Assembly: GCF_004103825.1 (NCBI RefSeq)
Contig: NZ_RYFI01000011.1
Coordinates: 1-64,000 of the forward strand
Direction: 5' to 3'
Length of the DNA stretch: 64,000 bases
Source of the DNA: Hansschlegelia zhihuaiae
GTDB lineage: Bacteria > Pseudomonadota > Alphaproteobacteria > Rhizobiales > Methylopilaceae
A program made the position numbers and the translations under genes. The notes beneath the pieces are model-generated. The model was not told the origin of the DNA, did not search any database, and worked only from the letters and a program-made list of their open reading frames with translations. Below, piece by piece: positions 47,681 to 61,687 of the stretch (positions within the stretch are counted from its first letter, which is position 1; each line of letters opens with the position of its first letter).

Positions 47681-47701
47681 TTTAAGTTACTGATCTAGCA
47701 C
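47681..47701 (+). repeat. Right imperfect direct repeat of the tRNA-Gln island
   Basis: A 21-bp partner of 43001-43021 (3 mismatches), just upstream of the recombinase start. Together they bracket 4.68 kb containing exactly the Rad50-like and recombinase genes. Confidence 0.5.
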
Positions 47702-48037
47702 GCTCCCGGAATGGTTGCAAAAGGTAGTCCTTTTGACATTCGCAGGAGAGAGTCAGACAAATGGTGCGGAGGTCGAAGTCCTAGAAAAATTTAATATGCT
47801 TGATGGGGTTCGAGTATGGGTCCTGTTGCCCCAGAGTTCATCCTTGGATCTAGCCGACAACCATTTTGGTTAGTCCCGAGTGTAGGTCGAGTAGCATGCG
47901 AGTCTCATCGAAAACGGCGTTTTCGAAAAGTGGGCGCCCACGCGTCGACTCTGATCCTTGGATCCTCTTGGCCAAAAAAAGTTCTCGGGCATCCGCGATA
48001 CCCTCGCGGGTGCGGAACTTCGCTCTCTTTGCGTCGC
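47702..48037. other. Gene-free region right of the island
   Basis: 336 bp of mixed composition with no credible gene. It contains a 19-bp palindrome at 47908-47926 and several short GC hairpins near 47990-48010. Probably a scar between mobile segments. Confidence 0.5.
47908..47926. repeat. 19-bp palindrome TCGAAAACG-G-CGTTTTCGA
   Basis: Two perfect 9-bp arms around a single central base. Such symmetry suits a dimeric protein site or a recombinase subsite; role unknown. It lies about 250 bp from the serine recombinase start. Confidence 0.4.
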
Positions 48038-49238
48038 CTACGTCGCGCGTCCTCGGGACCCGAGCGATCGACCGGCGCGGAACATGAGCACGAGGGCCAG
48101 CAGGGCGTTGCCCGCCGCGGCGACCGCCAGCGCGACCAGCACGATCCGGGGCTCGAGGGCGGTCAGCGCGAGGCCGGCGGCGAAGGGCGCGGCCGACCGC
48201 CTGATCAGGTTGGGCGCCGCCAGCCGCCCATCACCACCGGGTAGCGCGCAGCGCTGAACAGCGCGAGCGGGACCGTGCCGCGGGCGATCGACCACACGCC
48301 GTTCCCAGCCGCATACAGCACGACCGCGACAGCCGCCGGCGCCGCCCCGAGCGCGAGCAGCATGACGCCGACAGCGACCAGCCCGCCGCGCAGGCAAGCG
48401 TCACGGTGGGGTGGAACCGGTCGCCGACCAGCATCTCGACCACGCGAGCCCCGACCTGCGACGGCCCGATCAGAGCGCCGACCGCGACGGCGGCGGCGAG
48501 CGCCATGCCCTGATTTTGCGGGATCGTAAGCAGGTGCACCGACACCGTCTGGACCGCGCCATTCGCCATCAGGATCGCAGCCAGCAGCAGGAACGACCCG
48601 CGCTCGCCGGGGGGCGACCGGTGGTTGGTCGTGGTGTCGTCCGCCGCTGGAGCCTTCCGCGCTTCCCGCGGCAGCAGGACAAGTAGCGCCGGGGCCATCA
48701 CGAACACCTACGCGGCGGCGTAGGCGAAGCAGGCCCCACGCCAGCCGATGTGTTCGACGGCGAGAGCGGTCAGGGGCCAGCAGACAGTGCTGGCGTAGCC
48801 GCCGAACAGGGTGAGATTGGTGATGGCGCACCGCGCCGACGCCCCGAAGATCCGGCCGAGCGTCGAGAACGCCGCGTCGTAGAGCCCGGCGCCCATGCCG
48901 ACACCGAGGACGACCCAGCCGAGGAGATAGCTCACAAGCCCGGTCGAGGAGCCGACCGCGGCGAGCCCGGCGCCCATCAGGAGCGACCCCGCTGCCATTG
49001 TCGGCCGCCCGCCGAAGCTGTCGATCATCCGGCCTACGAAGGGCGACACGATCCCGGCACAGAGCAGCCCGACCGACCCGCCGCCGACCACCCACGCGAT
49101 CGGCCATCCCGTATCGATGGACATCGGGGTCGCGAGCACGGCGAGCAGGTAGAAGCTTGAGCCCCACGACAGGATCTGCGCGACCCCGAGCAGCGGGACC
49201 GCGATCCTGCCGCCCGGCGGCGTCGAGGCCCCGCTCAC
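48038..49238 (-). pseudogene. MFS transporter, degraded
   Basis: The N-terminal half (from GTG 49238: GVAQILSWGSSFYLLAVLATPM, GGRPTMAAGSLLMGAGLA) is followed by an in-frame TAG at 48708-48710, then the frame continues (FVMAPALLVLLP...VHLLTIPQNQG), shifts near 48385 (GLVAVGVMLLALGAAPAA) and again near 48225 (RLAAPNLIRRSAAPFAAGLAL). All three minus-strand frames are used to rebuild one 12-helix transporter of about 395 residues. It lies 3 bp downstream of the truncated arsH, so the two once formed an operon, probably for arsenical export. Confidence 0.8.
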
Positions 49239-49241
49239 GCC

Positions 49242-49516
49242 CTAGACGGCCTGCTTGAGGTTCACCCGCGCTTCGAGCGCCGCGGCGCTCTCCCTGCGCT
49301 CGCTGTAGCGGTCGGTGAGGTGATCCGACAGGTCCCGCGTGAGCCAGGTGAACTTAACCAGCTCCTCCATCACGTCGACCACCCGGTCGTAGTAGGGCGA
49401 CGGCTTCATCCGACCGTCCTCGTCGAACTCCTGGAAGGCCTTCGCCACCGACGACTGGTTGGGGATGGTGACCATCCGCATCCAGAGGCCGAGCACGCGC
49501 CCCAGCGCCTCCTCTT
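49242..49516 (-). pseudogene. arsH: ArsH, C-terminal remnant
   Basis: About 90 residues ending [11 protein letters not shown], with [20 protein letters not shown]...[35 protein letters not shown], the C-terminal third of ArsH, an NADPH-FMN oxidoreductase for organoarsenicals. An in-frame TAA at about 49514-49516 cuts it off; the flavodoxin-like N-terminal part is missing and unrelated sequence follows. Non-functional. Confidence 0.8.
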
Positions 49517-50178
49517 AGTGAAGCGCGCCGCGGCCTACGAGATCCCCGGCGAGGACGTTCAGCCTCTGACCCGGCACGAGAGAACGGCCGCCCGTGTCGG
49601 CGCGCTGCAGCGGGGGCTTCCCAGCGCCGCGTAGAACAAGGAGATCGACTACATTACGGCGGCTTTGTGTTGGATCGGAAAGATCAACGATTTTTTCAAT
49701 TTCAGAAGCAAGTATTTCTGTTGTCGTTGCGGACCGCCGCATGGGAGAATGGCTGACTAGAGCAAATGATCTCAGTTTAGATCGCTCGACCCAACGATCG
49801 TCATGCCCTTTCGGCCTCGCTCGACGACCACGTCGTGGTGAGCCAAACCCCGAGAAAAGACGCCCCTTGGCAAGGGGGAAGGCGCCGCGAGGGCGTCAGG
49901 AAGGGGAAACCGCTCGCGCGGACCCCAGCTAAGGCCAGAAGCTGCCGCCGTGGCGACTGGCACGGCGTTTCGCCCCGAAAGGGGAGAAGCCCGCTCCTTC
50001 GAGGCCGACCGCGGAACCCCGGCCTCGTCCCACCTACTACGGGACAAGGAGTGATCGGCGGTGTGTGAACGGGACCCAGGCCAGAAGGTCGTCTCGGGAG
50101 GCATGGTCTTCGCCCTGGTAGGCGAAGCTATGTCTCCCATCCAGAAGGCCCTCAAGATCACTCATAAGCTTCCAGCGT
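49517..50178. other. Gene-poor scar region
   Basis: 660 bp with no convincing gene. It includes a short AT-rich patch (49635-49720) unlike its neighbours and small open frames without ribosome-binding sites. It probably represents deletion junctions among decayed resistance genes. Confidence 0.5.
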
Positions 50179-50364
50179 CATGGAGCGTCAACGAGGACAC
50201 GAAGCAGCCGGAGCGCGTTGGCGGTTACCAGCACCGTGTCGGCAAAAGATCGCCATCCAGAGCGGCGTAAAGCCGAGGAGGGTCGCGACCAGAAACGCGC
50301 CCTTCAGGCCGAGCGCCAGCGAGACATTGGTTTAGATGTTCGACATCGTCGCCCGGGACAGGCC
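50179..50364 (-). pseudogene. Heavy-metal P-type ATPase (CadA/ZntA-like), C-terminal remnant
   Basis: Minus-strand translation gives LSRATMSNI-stop-TNVSLALGLKGAFLVATLLGFTPLWMAIF, a frameshift in a T-run, then ADTVLVTANALRLLR: the last two helices of CadA/ZntA/CopA-type ATPases. At least one stop and one frameshift are present and the remaining 90% of the gene is absent. Confidence 0.8.
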
Positions 50365-50373
50365 ACAAGCTCA

Positions 50374-50587
50374 GCCACCGTCCGCTACTACGAGCACATC
50401 CGGCTGCTGGCAGCACGGCGGCCCCCGAAGCCACCTCACCGAGGTCGCGCGCAAGATCGTTGACCTTGCTGTGCTGCGCGACGAGCTCCGCGGCATGGTG
50501 CGTCAATGCGGTCACGGGGCGGTCCGCGACTGCCGGATCATCGAGGTTCTTTCGCCTCAAGACGGACTGCCCGCAAAGGTGGGTTAA
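50374..50587 (+). pseudogene. MerR family regulator, internally deleted
   Basis: Begins with ATVRYYEHIRLLA, the MerR helix-turn-helix, and after a frame change continues SHLTEVARKIVDLAVLRDELRGMVRQC...RDCRIIEVLSP, the dimerisation helix and metal-loop of CadR/PbrR/ZntR-type regulators. The middle 50-60 residues are gone. Its position divergent to the P-ATPase remnant matches a former cadR-cadA pair. Confidence 0.78.
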
Positions 50588-50682
50588 GGACACGTTGACG
50601 GCTCGCGGTCACCATCCGATCGCGGAGTCGTGGCGGCCATGGCGCTTGACACCGACCCCTGTTTCCACGGATGCGTTGCAGC

Positions 50683-51084
50683 ATGGACGTTCTGTCGAAG
50701 GCAAGATCAACGCATGCTTGGCGCGTCTGTGTCCGGGTTGCGGTCGCCTTTTGCTTGGTCGTCTTCGGCGTTGGCGACGCCGTCGAGCGCAGCTTCGCGG
50801 GCCACGTCACCATCGAGTCGGCGCTCTCGTATGCGGTCTCGGCCGACGCTTTCGAGGGGATCTCGACTGACCATTCCGGCATCCACGTCGATGGCCAGTC
50901 CGGCGATGTGGACTTGAACGGCCAGGTGGTCGGCCACGGATGCCATGGCTGCGCGACCATTCCCGAGCCGATGCGCTATCTTGCTGCCGCTCCGAACGCA
51001 TTGGCCTCGTCCCCTTCATGGTCCTCTGTGCCCTCGGCTGCGGGACGAGAGCCGCTGGTCGATCTTCCTCCTCCCCGAGCCTGA
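50683..51084 (+). CDS. Small exported or membrane protein at the head of the czc operon
   Basis: About 133 residues with a hydrophobic segment (WRVCVRVAVAFCLVVFGVG) acting as signal or anchor, a polar domain, and a Cys/His motif GHGCHGCATIPEP near residue 85-97 that could bind metal. It reads in the same direction as czcC, 70 bp away. Similar small proteins occur at the start of metal-efflux operons, but I cannot name a family. Start uncertain (50671 or 50683). Confidence 0.55.
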   Translation: MDVLSKARSTHAWRVCVRVAVAFCLVVFGVGDAVERSFAGHVTIESALSYAVSADAFEGISTDHSGIHVDGQSGDVDLNGQVVGHGCHGCATIPEPMRYLAAAPNALASSPSWSSVPSAAGREPLVDLPPPRA

Positions 51085-51155
51085 CCTGACGAAAGCCTAA
51101 GTCCGCGCGCGCGTGAGCGCGCTCGCCACCGCTCGTCAGTTCATCAGGTCAGGTC

Positions 51156-52442
51156 ATGCTTTTCAGAACCCGCGCGCTTGCGCTGGGGGTGGCGATCGCG
51201 CTGCTTCCCGCGCCGGCGACGCACGCCGCGCCCAAGTCTCCAAGTCAGGCTGCGCGGTCGCTCACGCTGTCTCAGGCGCTGTCACGCGCTATCTCCTCAA
51301 GTCCTGCTCTCGCCGCGGCGGACCGGGAGATCGGGGCGGCGAGCGGTCGCAGCCTCCAGGCCGGCGTCTTCCCCAATCCTGAGCTCTCCGCCGAGCTCGA
51401 CAACGCCTTCGGCTCAAAGCTCAAGCGCAACCTCGAGAGCGCCGAGACGACGCTCCAGATCAGCCAGCTGTTCGAGCTCGGCGGCAAGCGCGAGGCGCGT
51501 CTGGCGGTCGCGGCCGCCGAGATCGACGCGGCGCGCTGGGATCGGGCCGCAACACGGCTTCAGGTCCTAGCGGAAGCCACGGAAGCTTTCGCGAGGACGC
51601 TCGGCACCCAGGCGCGCGTCGTGGAGCTGGAAACCCAGGTGGACGATCTGGACCAACTGACCCCGCTGCTGCAGCGGCGCGTCGAGGCGGGCGCGTCGTC
51701 GAGCGCGGAGATCTCTCGTGGTCGTGTCGCGACCGAGACCACCCGCGTCGAGCTCGCCAAGGCGCGGTCGGCGTTCCAGGCCGCCCGGCGCGAACTGTCA
51801 GCGCTGATCGGAGAGAGGATGCCGTCCTTCGCCTCCGTCGGGGGCGACCTCCGCCGCATCGGCGCGCCGCCCCCCTTTGACGCGCTGATGTCGAGGGCGT
51901 TGCAGACCCCGCAGCTCACGCGCTTCACCGCCGTGAGGGCCCAGCGACGCGGCTTGCTCGCTGCGGCGCAGGCCAAGGCCGTGCCTGACGTCACGGCGGG
52001 CGTTGGCTGGCGACACTACCGCGAGGACCGCTCCAACGCGGTCATGGCCACGCTCAGCGTTCCGCTTCCAGTGTTTGATCGCAACCAGGGCGGCGTCATC
52101 GAGGCGAACGAAACCCTGGCGAAGACCGAGGCCGAAAAGGCCGCGGCGCAGCGGACTCTGACGATCCTCGTGGGCAACGCCTACGAGGCGCTGCGCGGCT
52201 CCTACGACGAGGCCCGGCTCACCCGCGCCAATGTCATCCCGATCGCCCGCGAGGCCTATGACGCGGTGCGCTCCGGTTACGGCGAGGGCCGCTACTCACT
52301 GCTCGAGCTGCTCGACGCCCGGGCCGCCCTTTCGGAAGCCTCGCTCAAGGAGATCGACGCGCTCGTCTCCTTCCACTCATCGCTCGCCAGTCTCGAAGGC
52401 CTGACGGGATCTGCCCTCGTTCTGTCCCGGAGAGACAAATGA
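51156..52442 (+). CDS. czcC: CzcC-like outer-membrane efflux protein (TolC family)
   Basis: A 428-residue protein. Signal peptide ending about residue 24 (APATHA-A); two OEP repeats with the helical coiled-coil pattern (LSQALSRAISSSPALAAADREIGAASGR..., and AREAYDAVRSGYGEGRYSLLELLDARAALSEA). Forms the outer-membrane channel of the CzcCBA export pump. The stop overlaps the next gene by 4 bp. Confidence 0.92.
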   Translation: MLFRTRALALGVAIALLPAPATHAAPKSPSQAARSLTLSQALSRAISSSPALAAADREIGAASGRSLQAGVFPNPELSAELDNAFGSKLKRNLESAETTLQISQLFELGGKREARLAVAAAEIDAARWDRAATRLQVLAEATEAFARTLGTQARVVELETQVDDLDQLTPLLQRRVEAGASSSAEISRGRVATETTRVELAKARSAFQAARRELSALIGERMPSFASVGGDLRRIGAPPPFDALMSRALQTPQLTRFTAVRAQRRGLLAAAQAKAVPDVTAGVGWRHYREDRSNAVMATLSVPLPVFDRNQGGVIEANETLAKTEAEKAAAQRTLTILVGNAYEALRGSYDEARLTRANVIPIAREAYDAVRSGYGEGRYSLLELLDARAALSEASLKEIDALVSFHSSLASLEGLTGSALVLSRRDK

Positions 52443-52812
52443 ACGCCGTCGAGACCGCCTGCGCCGCAGGCCTGGCTCTGCTCGCCTCGATGACCGCCGC
52501 CATCGCCGCGCCCGCCTCGACGCCCAGCGTCGTCCCGCTTCCCGATTACGGTGGCGCCTGGGTCTACGACGGCCGCACGCCGCCGACCTGCAACGCCCGG
52601 GACGTCCGCGTCCGCCACTTCGCGGGCGACGGCCATCCCGACACGCACGCCGACCACGCCCATCTCGGCCACGGCCACGCGTGGTCGAAGCGGAACTTCA
52701 AGGGCCAGCCGACGAAGCCGCCCTGCTACGTCCGCCGCGCCTTCCCGCAATCCGAAACCCCGTCAGCCAGCGCGACCGCCGCGACCCGCAACGTCCTGTC
52801 CGGAGACCTGTC

Positions 52813-52816
<4 letters not shown>
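52439..52816 (+). CDS. Small exported His-rich protein
   Basis: A 125-residue protein with a signal peptide (residues 1-23, ...TAAIAAPA) and a mature part with a cluster HFAGDGHPDTHADHAHLGHGHAW that could bind Zn/Cd/Co. Overlaps czcC and czcB by 4 bp on each side, so it is translated as part of the operon. Unknown family; a periplasmic metal buffer or chaperone is inferred. Confidence 0.65.
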
Positions 52817-58215
<5,399 letters not shown>

Positions 58216-58224
58216 GGACGGGCG

Positions 58225-59190
58225 ATGATGACGGCGCACAACGACCATGCCGGACACGACCATGGCGGCGAGGACCATTCCGGGCATGCTCACGGACCAG
58301 GCGGCCACTCGCATGCGCCCGCGAGTTTCGGCCGGGCGTTCGCGATCGGCATCGCGCTCAACACGGCGTTCGTCATCATCGAGGCGGGTTACGGCTACGC
58401 CAGCAACTCCCTCGCTTTGATCGCCGACGCCGGGCACAATCTCTCCGACGTGCTCGGTCTCGTGGTGGCCTGGGTCGCGGCGACGCTCGCCAGGCGGCCG
58501 CCGTCGCCGAGGTTCTCCTACGGCCTGCGCTCGTCCTCAATCATGGCGGCGCTGTTCAACGCGATCTTCCTGCTGATCGCCGTCGGCATGATCACCTGGG
58601 AGGCGATCCAGCGCTTCTCCGACCCCCAGCCCGTCGCCGGCGTGACCGTGATGGTCGTCGCCGCCATCGGAGTGCTGATCAATGGCTTCACGGCGTTCTT
58701 GTTCATGTCGGGCCGAAAGGGCGACATCAACATCAAGGGCGCCTACCTCCACATGCTGGCGGACGCGGGCGTCTCGGTCGCTGTGGTCGTGGCAGGACTT
58801 CTGGTGCTTCAGACGGGCTGGCAGTGGCTCGACCCGGTCGTCAGCCTCGCGATCGCCGCGGTCATCACCATCGGGACCTGGGGCCTGCTGCGCGACAGCG
58901 TGACGATGTCGCTCGACGCGACCCCGCCCGGCATCGACCCATCGGCCGTCGCCGCCTTCCTTCAGGAATGTCCCGGGGTCGATGATGTCCACGACCTCCA
59001 TGTCTGGCCGATGAGCACCACCGAGACGGCGCTCACCGCGCATCTCGTCATGCCCTCGGGCCATCCGGGCGACGCGGCCTTGCGCTCGATCGCCGGGGAG
59101 CTCGGGGAGCGCTTCGGCATCGCCCATCCGACGATCCAGATCGAGCTCGCGACGGGCTCCTGTCCGCTGGCGCCCGCCCATGCGGTCTAG
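58225..59190 (+). CDS. czcD: CDF family cation efflux transporter (CzcD-like)
   Basis: A 321-residue protein. His-rich N-terminus (HNDHAGHDHGGEDHSGHAHG), six helices, metal-site motifs ADAGHNLSD in helix II and HMLADAG in helix V, and a cytoplasmic C-terminal domain (VDDVHDLHVWPMSTTETALTAHL). Exports Zn/Cd/Co from cytoplasm to periplasm, feeding CzcCBA. Starts 9 bp after the previous gene. Confidence 0.95.
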   Translation: MMTAHNDHAGHDHGGEDHSGHAHGPGGHSHAPASFGRAFAIGIALNTAFVIIEAGYGYASNSLALIADAGHNLSDVLGLVVAWVAATLARRPPSPRFSYGLRSSSIMAALFNAIFLLIAVGMITWEAIQRFSDPQPVAGVTVMVVAAIGVLINGFTAFLFMSGRKGDINIKGAYLHMLADAGVSVAVVVAGLLVLQTGWQWLDPVVSLAIAAVITIGTWGLLRDSVTMSLDATPPGIDPSAVAAFLQECPGVDDVHDLHVWPMSTTETALTAHLVMPSGHPGDAALRSIAGELGERFGIAHPTIQIELATGSCPLAPAHAV

Positions 59191-59545
59191 CGTCGGCAAG
59201 ATTATGCGCCATGCCGCGCTCCGGGCGGTAGGCGCCGCGAGGGTGGCCGCGGCGGCCGTGACGATGCTCGCGGTCCTCCTGCTCGCGGTCTCGCATGTCG
59301 AGGCCGACCATGCCCCGGCGACGGGCAAGCAATCCGCGGTGGTCGCCGTCGCGCCTTGTCACACCGCTCCCGTGGGCGCGGTCGGAACCGCGGCGGAATG
59401 CTCGGCGCCTTGCGTTGCGGCGCTGGCCTCCGTGAACGGAACGGCGTGCGCCCTCAGGCTCAGGGCGGAGATCTTTCGGGCCGAGCGCGAATCCTTCAGC
59501 GGCGCGGAGGTCGCCCTCGCGACGCCGCCGCCCCGGATCGGGTAG
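59180..59545 (+). CDS. Small exported Cys/His protein
   Basis: A 121-residue protein with a long hydrophobic N-terminal segment (VAAAAVTMLAVLLLAVSHVEA) and a mature part with four Cys (APCHTAP, AECSAPCVA, GTACAL) and few other features. It overlaps czcD by 11 bp if started at 59180; ATG 59204 is an alternative. Unrecognised. Confidence 0.5.
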   Translation: MRSSVGKIMRHAALRAVGAARVAAAAVTMLAVLLLAVSHVEADHAPATGKQSAVVAVAPCHTAPVGAVGTAAECSAPCVAALASVNGTACALRLRAEIFRAERESFSGAEVALATPPPRIG

Positions 59546-59662
59546 CCGGCCGCCCGGCGGTCAGGCCTCGAGGCCGCCGCCGTCAAACCAGCATCTCCAA
59601 GGCGCGAAGGTCAGCTTCCGGCGAAAGCCGACGGAGCTCCCGCGCGATCCGGAACGACATCC

Positions 59663-60328
59663 ATGATCACGCATGCATCCTGCGCGCACGCCGCGCACCA
59701 AACCGAAGGAACGGAACTGCTGGAGGCGTTGGAAAACGGAGCCGTCTCCCTCCTCGCCCGACGGACCCGCCTCGCGCGGGGGACCCGGCTGGAGCTTCCC
59801 GGCAGGCAGGGCTCGACGCTGGTCCTCGTCTCCGGGCGCCTTTCAGCCGAAACGATCACCTCGGACGGACAGGAGGCCTTCGTGGCCGACGTCGAGCCGG
59901 GCGACGTGATCGGAGAGGCCTTCGCGTTCGACCGCTGCGACACCCCGCTCGAGGTGACCGTCGACGAGACCTCGGAGGCTTGGCTCTTTGACGCGGCTTT
60001 GTTCGCCTCGGCGTTCGAGAGACATCCGGGCTTCGCCAAGGCAGTCGTGCGCGCGATGTGCCGCCGCCAGTGCCGGACGCTTCAGCGAATGTCGGAGGTC
60101 ATGACCTTGCCGATGGCCGACAGGCTGGGGGCGGAGCTGCTGCGACTAGCAGCCTGCGACCCTTCCGGCCGATCGATCGAGCGGCTGCCGACCCACAGGC
60201 GGATCGCCTCGCGGATCGCGACGCAGAGGGAGGCCGTCACCAAGGAGCTGAGCCGTCTGGAGCGCCGCGGGGCGATCCTCAAGGAGCGCCACGGGCTGCG
60301 ACTGGTCGGGCCGAGCTGGAATGCCTGA
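59663..60328 (+). CDS. Crp/Fnr family transcriptional regulator
   Basis: A 221-residue regulator: cNMP-binding-like beta-barrel (TLVLVSGRLSAETITSDGQEAF, DVIGEAFAF) and helix-turn-helix RRIASRIATQREAVTKELSRLERRGAI. The N-terminus has an unusual cluster of Cys/His (THASCAHAAHQ) that might sense metal or redox; it lacks the full four-Cys FNR set. Possible regulator of the upstream czc genes by position. Confidence 0.85.
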   Translation: MITHASCAHAAHQTEGTELLEALENGAVSLLARRTRLARGTRLELPGRQGSTLVLVSGRLSAETITSDGQEAFVADVEPGDVIGEAFAFDRCDTPLEVTVDETSEAWLFDAALFASAFERHPGFAKAVVRAMCRRQCRTLQRMSEVMTLPMADRLGAELLRLAACDPSGRSIERLPTHRRIASRIATQREAVTKELSRLERRGAILKERHGLRLVGPSWNA

Positions 60329-60336
60329 AACTGGTC

Positions 60337-60362
60337 GGGCCAGCCCGGGGGAGGGCTGGCCC
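60337..60362 (+). terminator. Hairpin downstream of the Crp/Fnr gene
   Basis: A perfect 10-bp stem GGGCCAGCCC/GGGCTGGCCC (60337-60346 with 60353-60362) with a 6-nt loop, nine bases after the stop. No U-run, so strength is uncertain; a terminator for the czc-crp region is likely. Confidence 0.5.
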
Positions 60363-60407
60363 TGCGGCTCCGCCGAGGGTTGGAGATCCCGGCGGCGCCG
60401 GTTCGGA

Positions 60408-60608
60408 TCAGCCGCGGTCGGCCGCATCGCTGTCGGTCGCGACGCTGCTGGTCCGCTCCCCCGTGAGGAGGCTGAAGTCCGGCACGCTGTCGTAGAAGTC
60501 GGCGCTGTCGCGCTGGTGCTGGTTGGTCGAGTTGGCCGGGGCGACCTCGGCCTGGGCAACGGCGGCCGACGACAGCAGGACGAGGGCGGCGGCGAACATG
60601 GTCTTCAT
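60408..60608 (-). CDS. Small secreted protein
   Basis: A 66-residue protein: signal peptide MKTMFAAALVLLSSAAVAQA, then a 46-residue acidic mature part (NSTNQHQRDSADFYDSVPDFSLLTGERTS). GGGAG ribosome-binding site upstream of ATG 60608. No family recognised. Confidence 0.6.
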   Translation of the reverse strand: MKTMFAAALVLLSSAAVAQAEVAPANSTNQHQRDSADFYDSVPDFSLLTGERTSSVATDSDAADRG

Positions 60609-60761
60609 CGTGGGTCACTCCCTTGTGGAAGCTCGTCTTGAGCTTGGGACCACGATGCCGGGCCGCCCGGATTCGCCGGGTGGAAAGTCCCACATCCCGG
60701 GACAACTGGACGTGAGCAGGACGTGTGCGAGATTGGACGGCGAATATGGAGGGCGACGCCC

Positions 60762-61226
60762 ATGACGATGGACCGCAGGACTTTCATAGCTCTGGCGGCC
60801 GGAGCCGCGCTGCTCCTTCCACGCCGCGCCGCCGCGGCCCCGGTCATGACCGTCCACAAGGATCCGACCTGCGGCTGCTGCGAGGCCTGGGTCGAGCACA
60901 TCCGCGCGGCAGGCTACGAGGCGCGGGTGACCGAGGCCCGGGCGATCAACGCGGTCAAGGCGAAGCTCGGCGTGCCCGTGGGGCTGAGATCCTGCCACAC
61001 CGCCGAGATCGACATCTACGTGATCGAGGGGCACGTGCCCGCGGCGGCGATCGCGCGGCTGCTCGCCCAGCGCCCGAAGGTCCACGGCCTCGCCGTGCCC
61101 GGCATGCCGGTCGGATCGCCAGGGATGGAGGTCGAAGGTCGAGAGCCGGAGACTTACGACGTGCTGTCCTTTGGCGAAGGGGAGCCGCGGACCTTCATGA
61201 GGTTCAAAGGCAGCGCCTCACTATAA
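60762..61226 (+). CDS. DUF411 metal-binding protein
   Basis: A 154-residue exported protein. Tat/Sec-like signal (MDRRTFIALAAGAALLLPRRAAAA), then the DUF411 signature VHKDPTCGCCEAWVEHI, VGLRSCHTAEIDIYVIEGHVP, RPKVHGLAVPGMPVGSPGME. Members sit in copper and other metal-resistance loci and bind metal through the CxCC and SCHTA residues. GGAGGG upstream of the ATG. Periplasmic metal handling is likely. Confidence 0.88.
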   Translation: MTMDRRTFIALAAGAALLLPRRAAAAPVMTVHKDPTCGCCEAWVEHIRAAGYEARVTEARAINAVKAKLGVPVGLRSCHTAEIDIYVIEGHVPAAAIARLLAQRPKVHGLAVPGMPVGSPGMEVEGREPETYDVLSFGEGEPRTFMRFKGSASL

Positions 61227-61343
61227 TCAGCTAGCATCAAAGGCGATAAAGTCCTAAAAAACACAAATCATCATTTGACGTGTTGTAGAAAGACTGAATG
61301 TGCACGATCATTAGCTTCAGAAACTGAGCGCTTTAGGAGGCTC

Positions 61344-61583
61344 ATGATCAAGAAAACGAATGACGAAGAAAGCGTGACGCTAAATTTTCGAGTAACCGAT
61401 GAATTTCGGTGGATGTATAAGGTTTACGCTGCTGAGAATTCAGTGATGATGAACTGGGTGCTTCAAAGGAGCTTCGAGGTTTACAAGAACCTCGTAGATC
61501 TGGGCATGCTCAACCGCGAGGCCGAGCGCCGCTTGCTTCGTGATCGGTTCAAGACGCCGCAACAGGACGCTCGGGAGGACTAG
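61344..61583 (+). CDS. Small ribbon-helix-helix-like protein
   Basis: A 79-residue protein with a strong AGGAGG site before ATG 61344. The N-terminus has a short strand (SVTLNFRVTDEFRWMYKVYAAENSVMMNWVLQRSFEVY) typical of ribbon-helix-helix DNA-binding proteins on plasmids and toxin-antitoxin loci. The surrounding 61227-61500 is clearly AT-richer than the core, suggesting transfer. It is followed by the HUH-type gene and may regulate it. Confidence 0.6.
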   Translation: MIKKTNDEESVTLNFRVTDEFRWMYKVYAAENSVMMNWVLQRSFEVYKNLVDLGMLNREAERRLLRDRFKTPQQDARED

Positions 61584-61687
61584 GAACGGCTGAGCCCGCT
61601 CGCGGCGGAGCGGAAGGTGGAAGTTGGTGGACCAATGCCAGCGCACGAGATACCCGACGCACCCAAATCGATATTCGAGTCGTCCGC

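Noticed and set aside
48231-48707. A separate 158-residue membrane protein
   Set aside because: It is the middle of the MFS pseudogene, in the same frame as the N-terminal part across the TAG at 48708-48710.
49515-49742. A 75-codon minus-strand frame beginning in the AT-rich patch
   Set aside because: No ribosome-binding site, abrupt composition change inside, and no recognisable motif; probably a junction artefact.
49850-50160. Purine-rich stretch with GTGTGTG considered as a group II intron end
   Set aside because: No reverse-transcriptase gene and no domain V-like hairpin is present.
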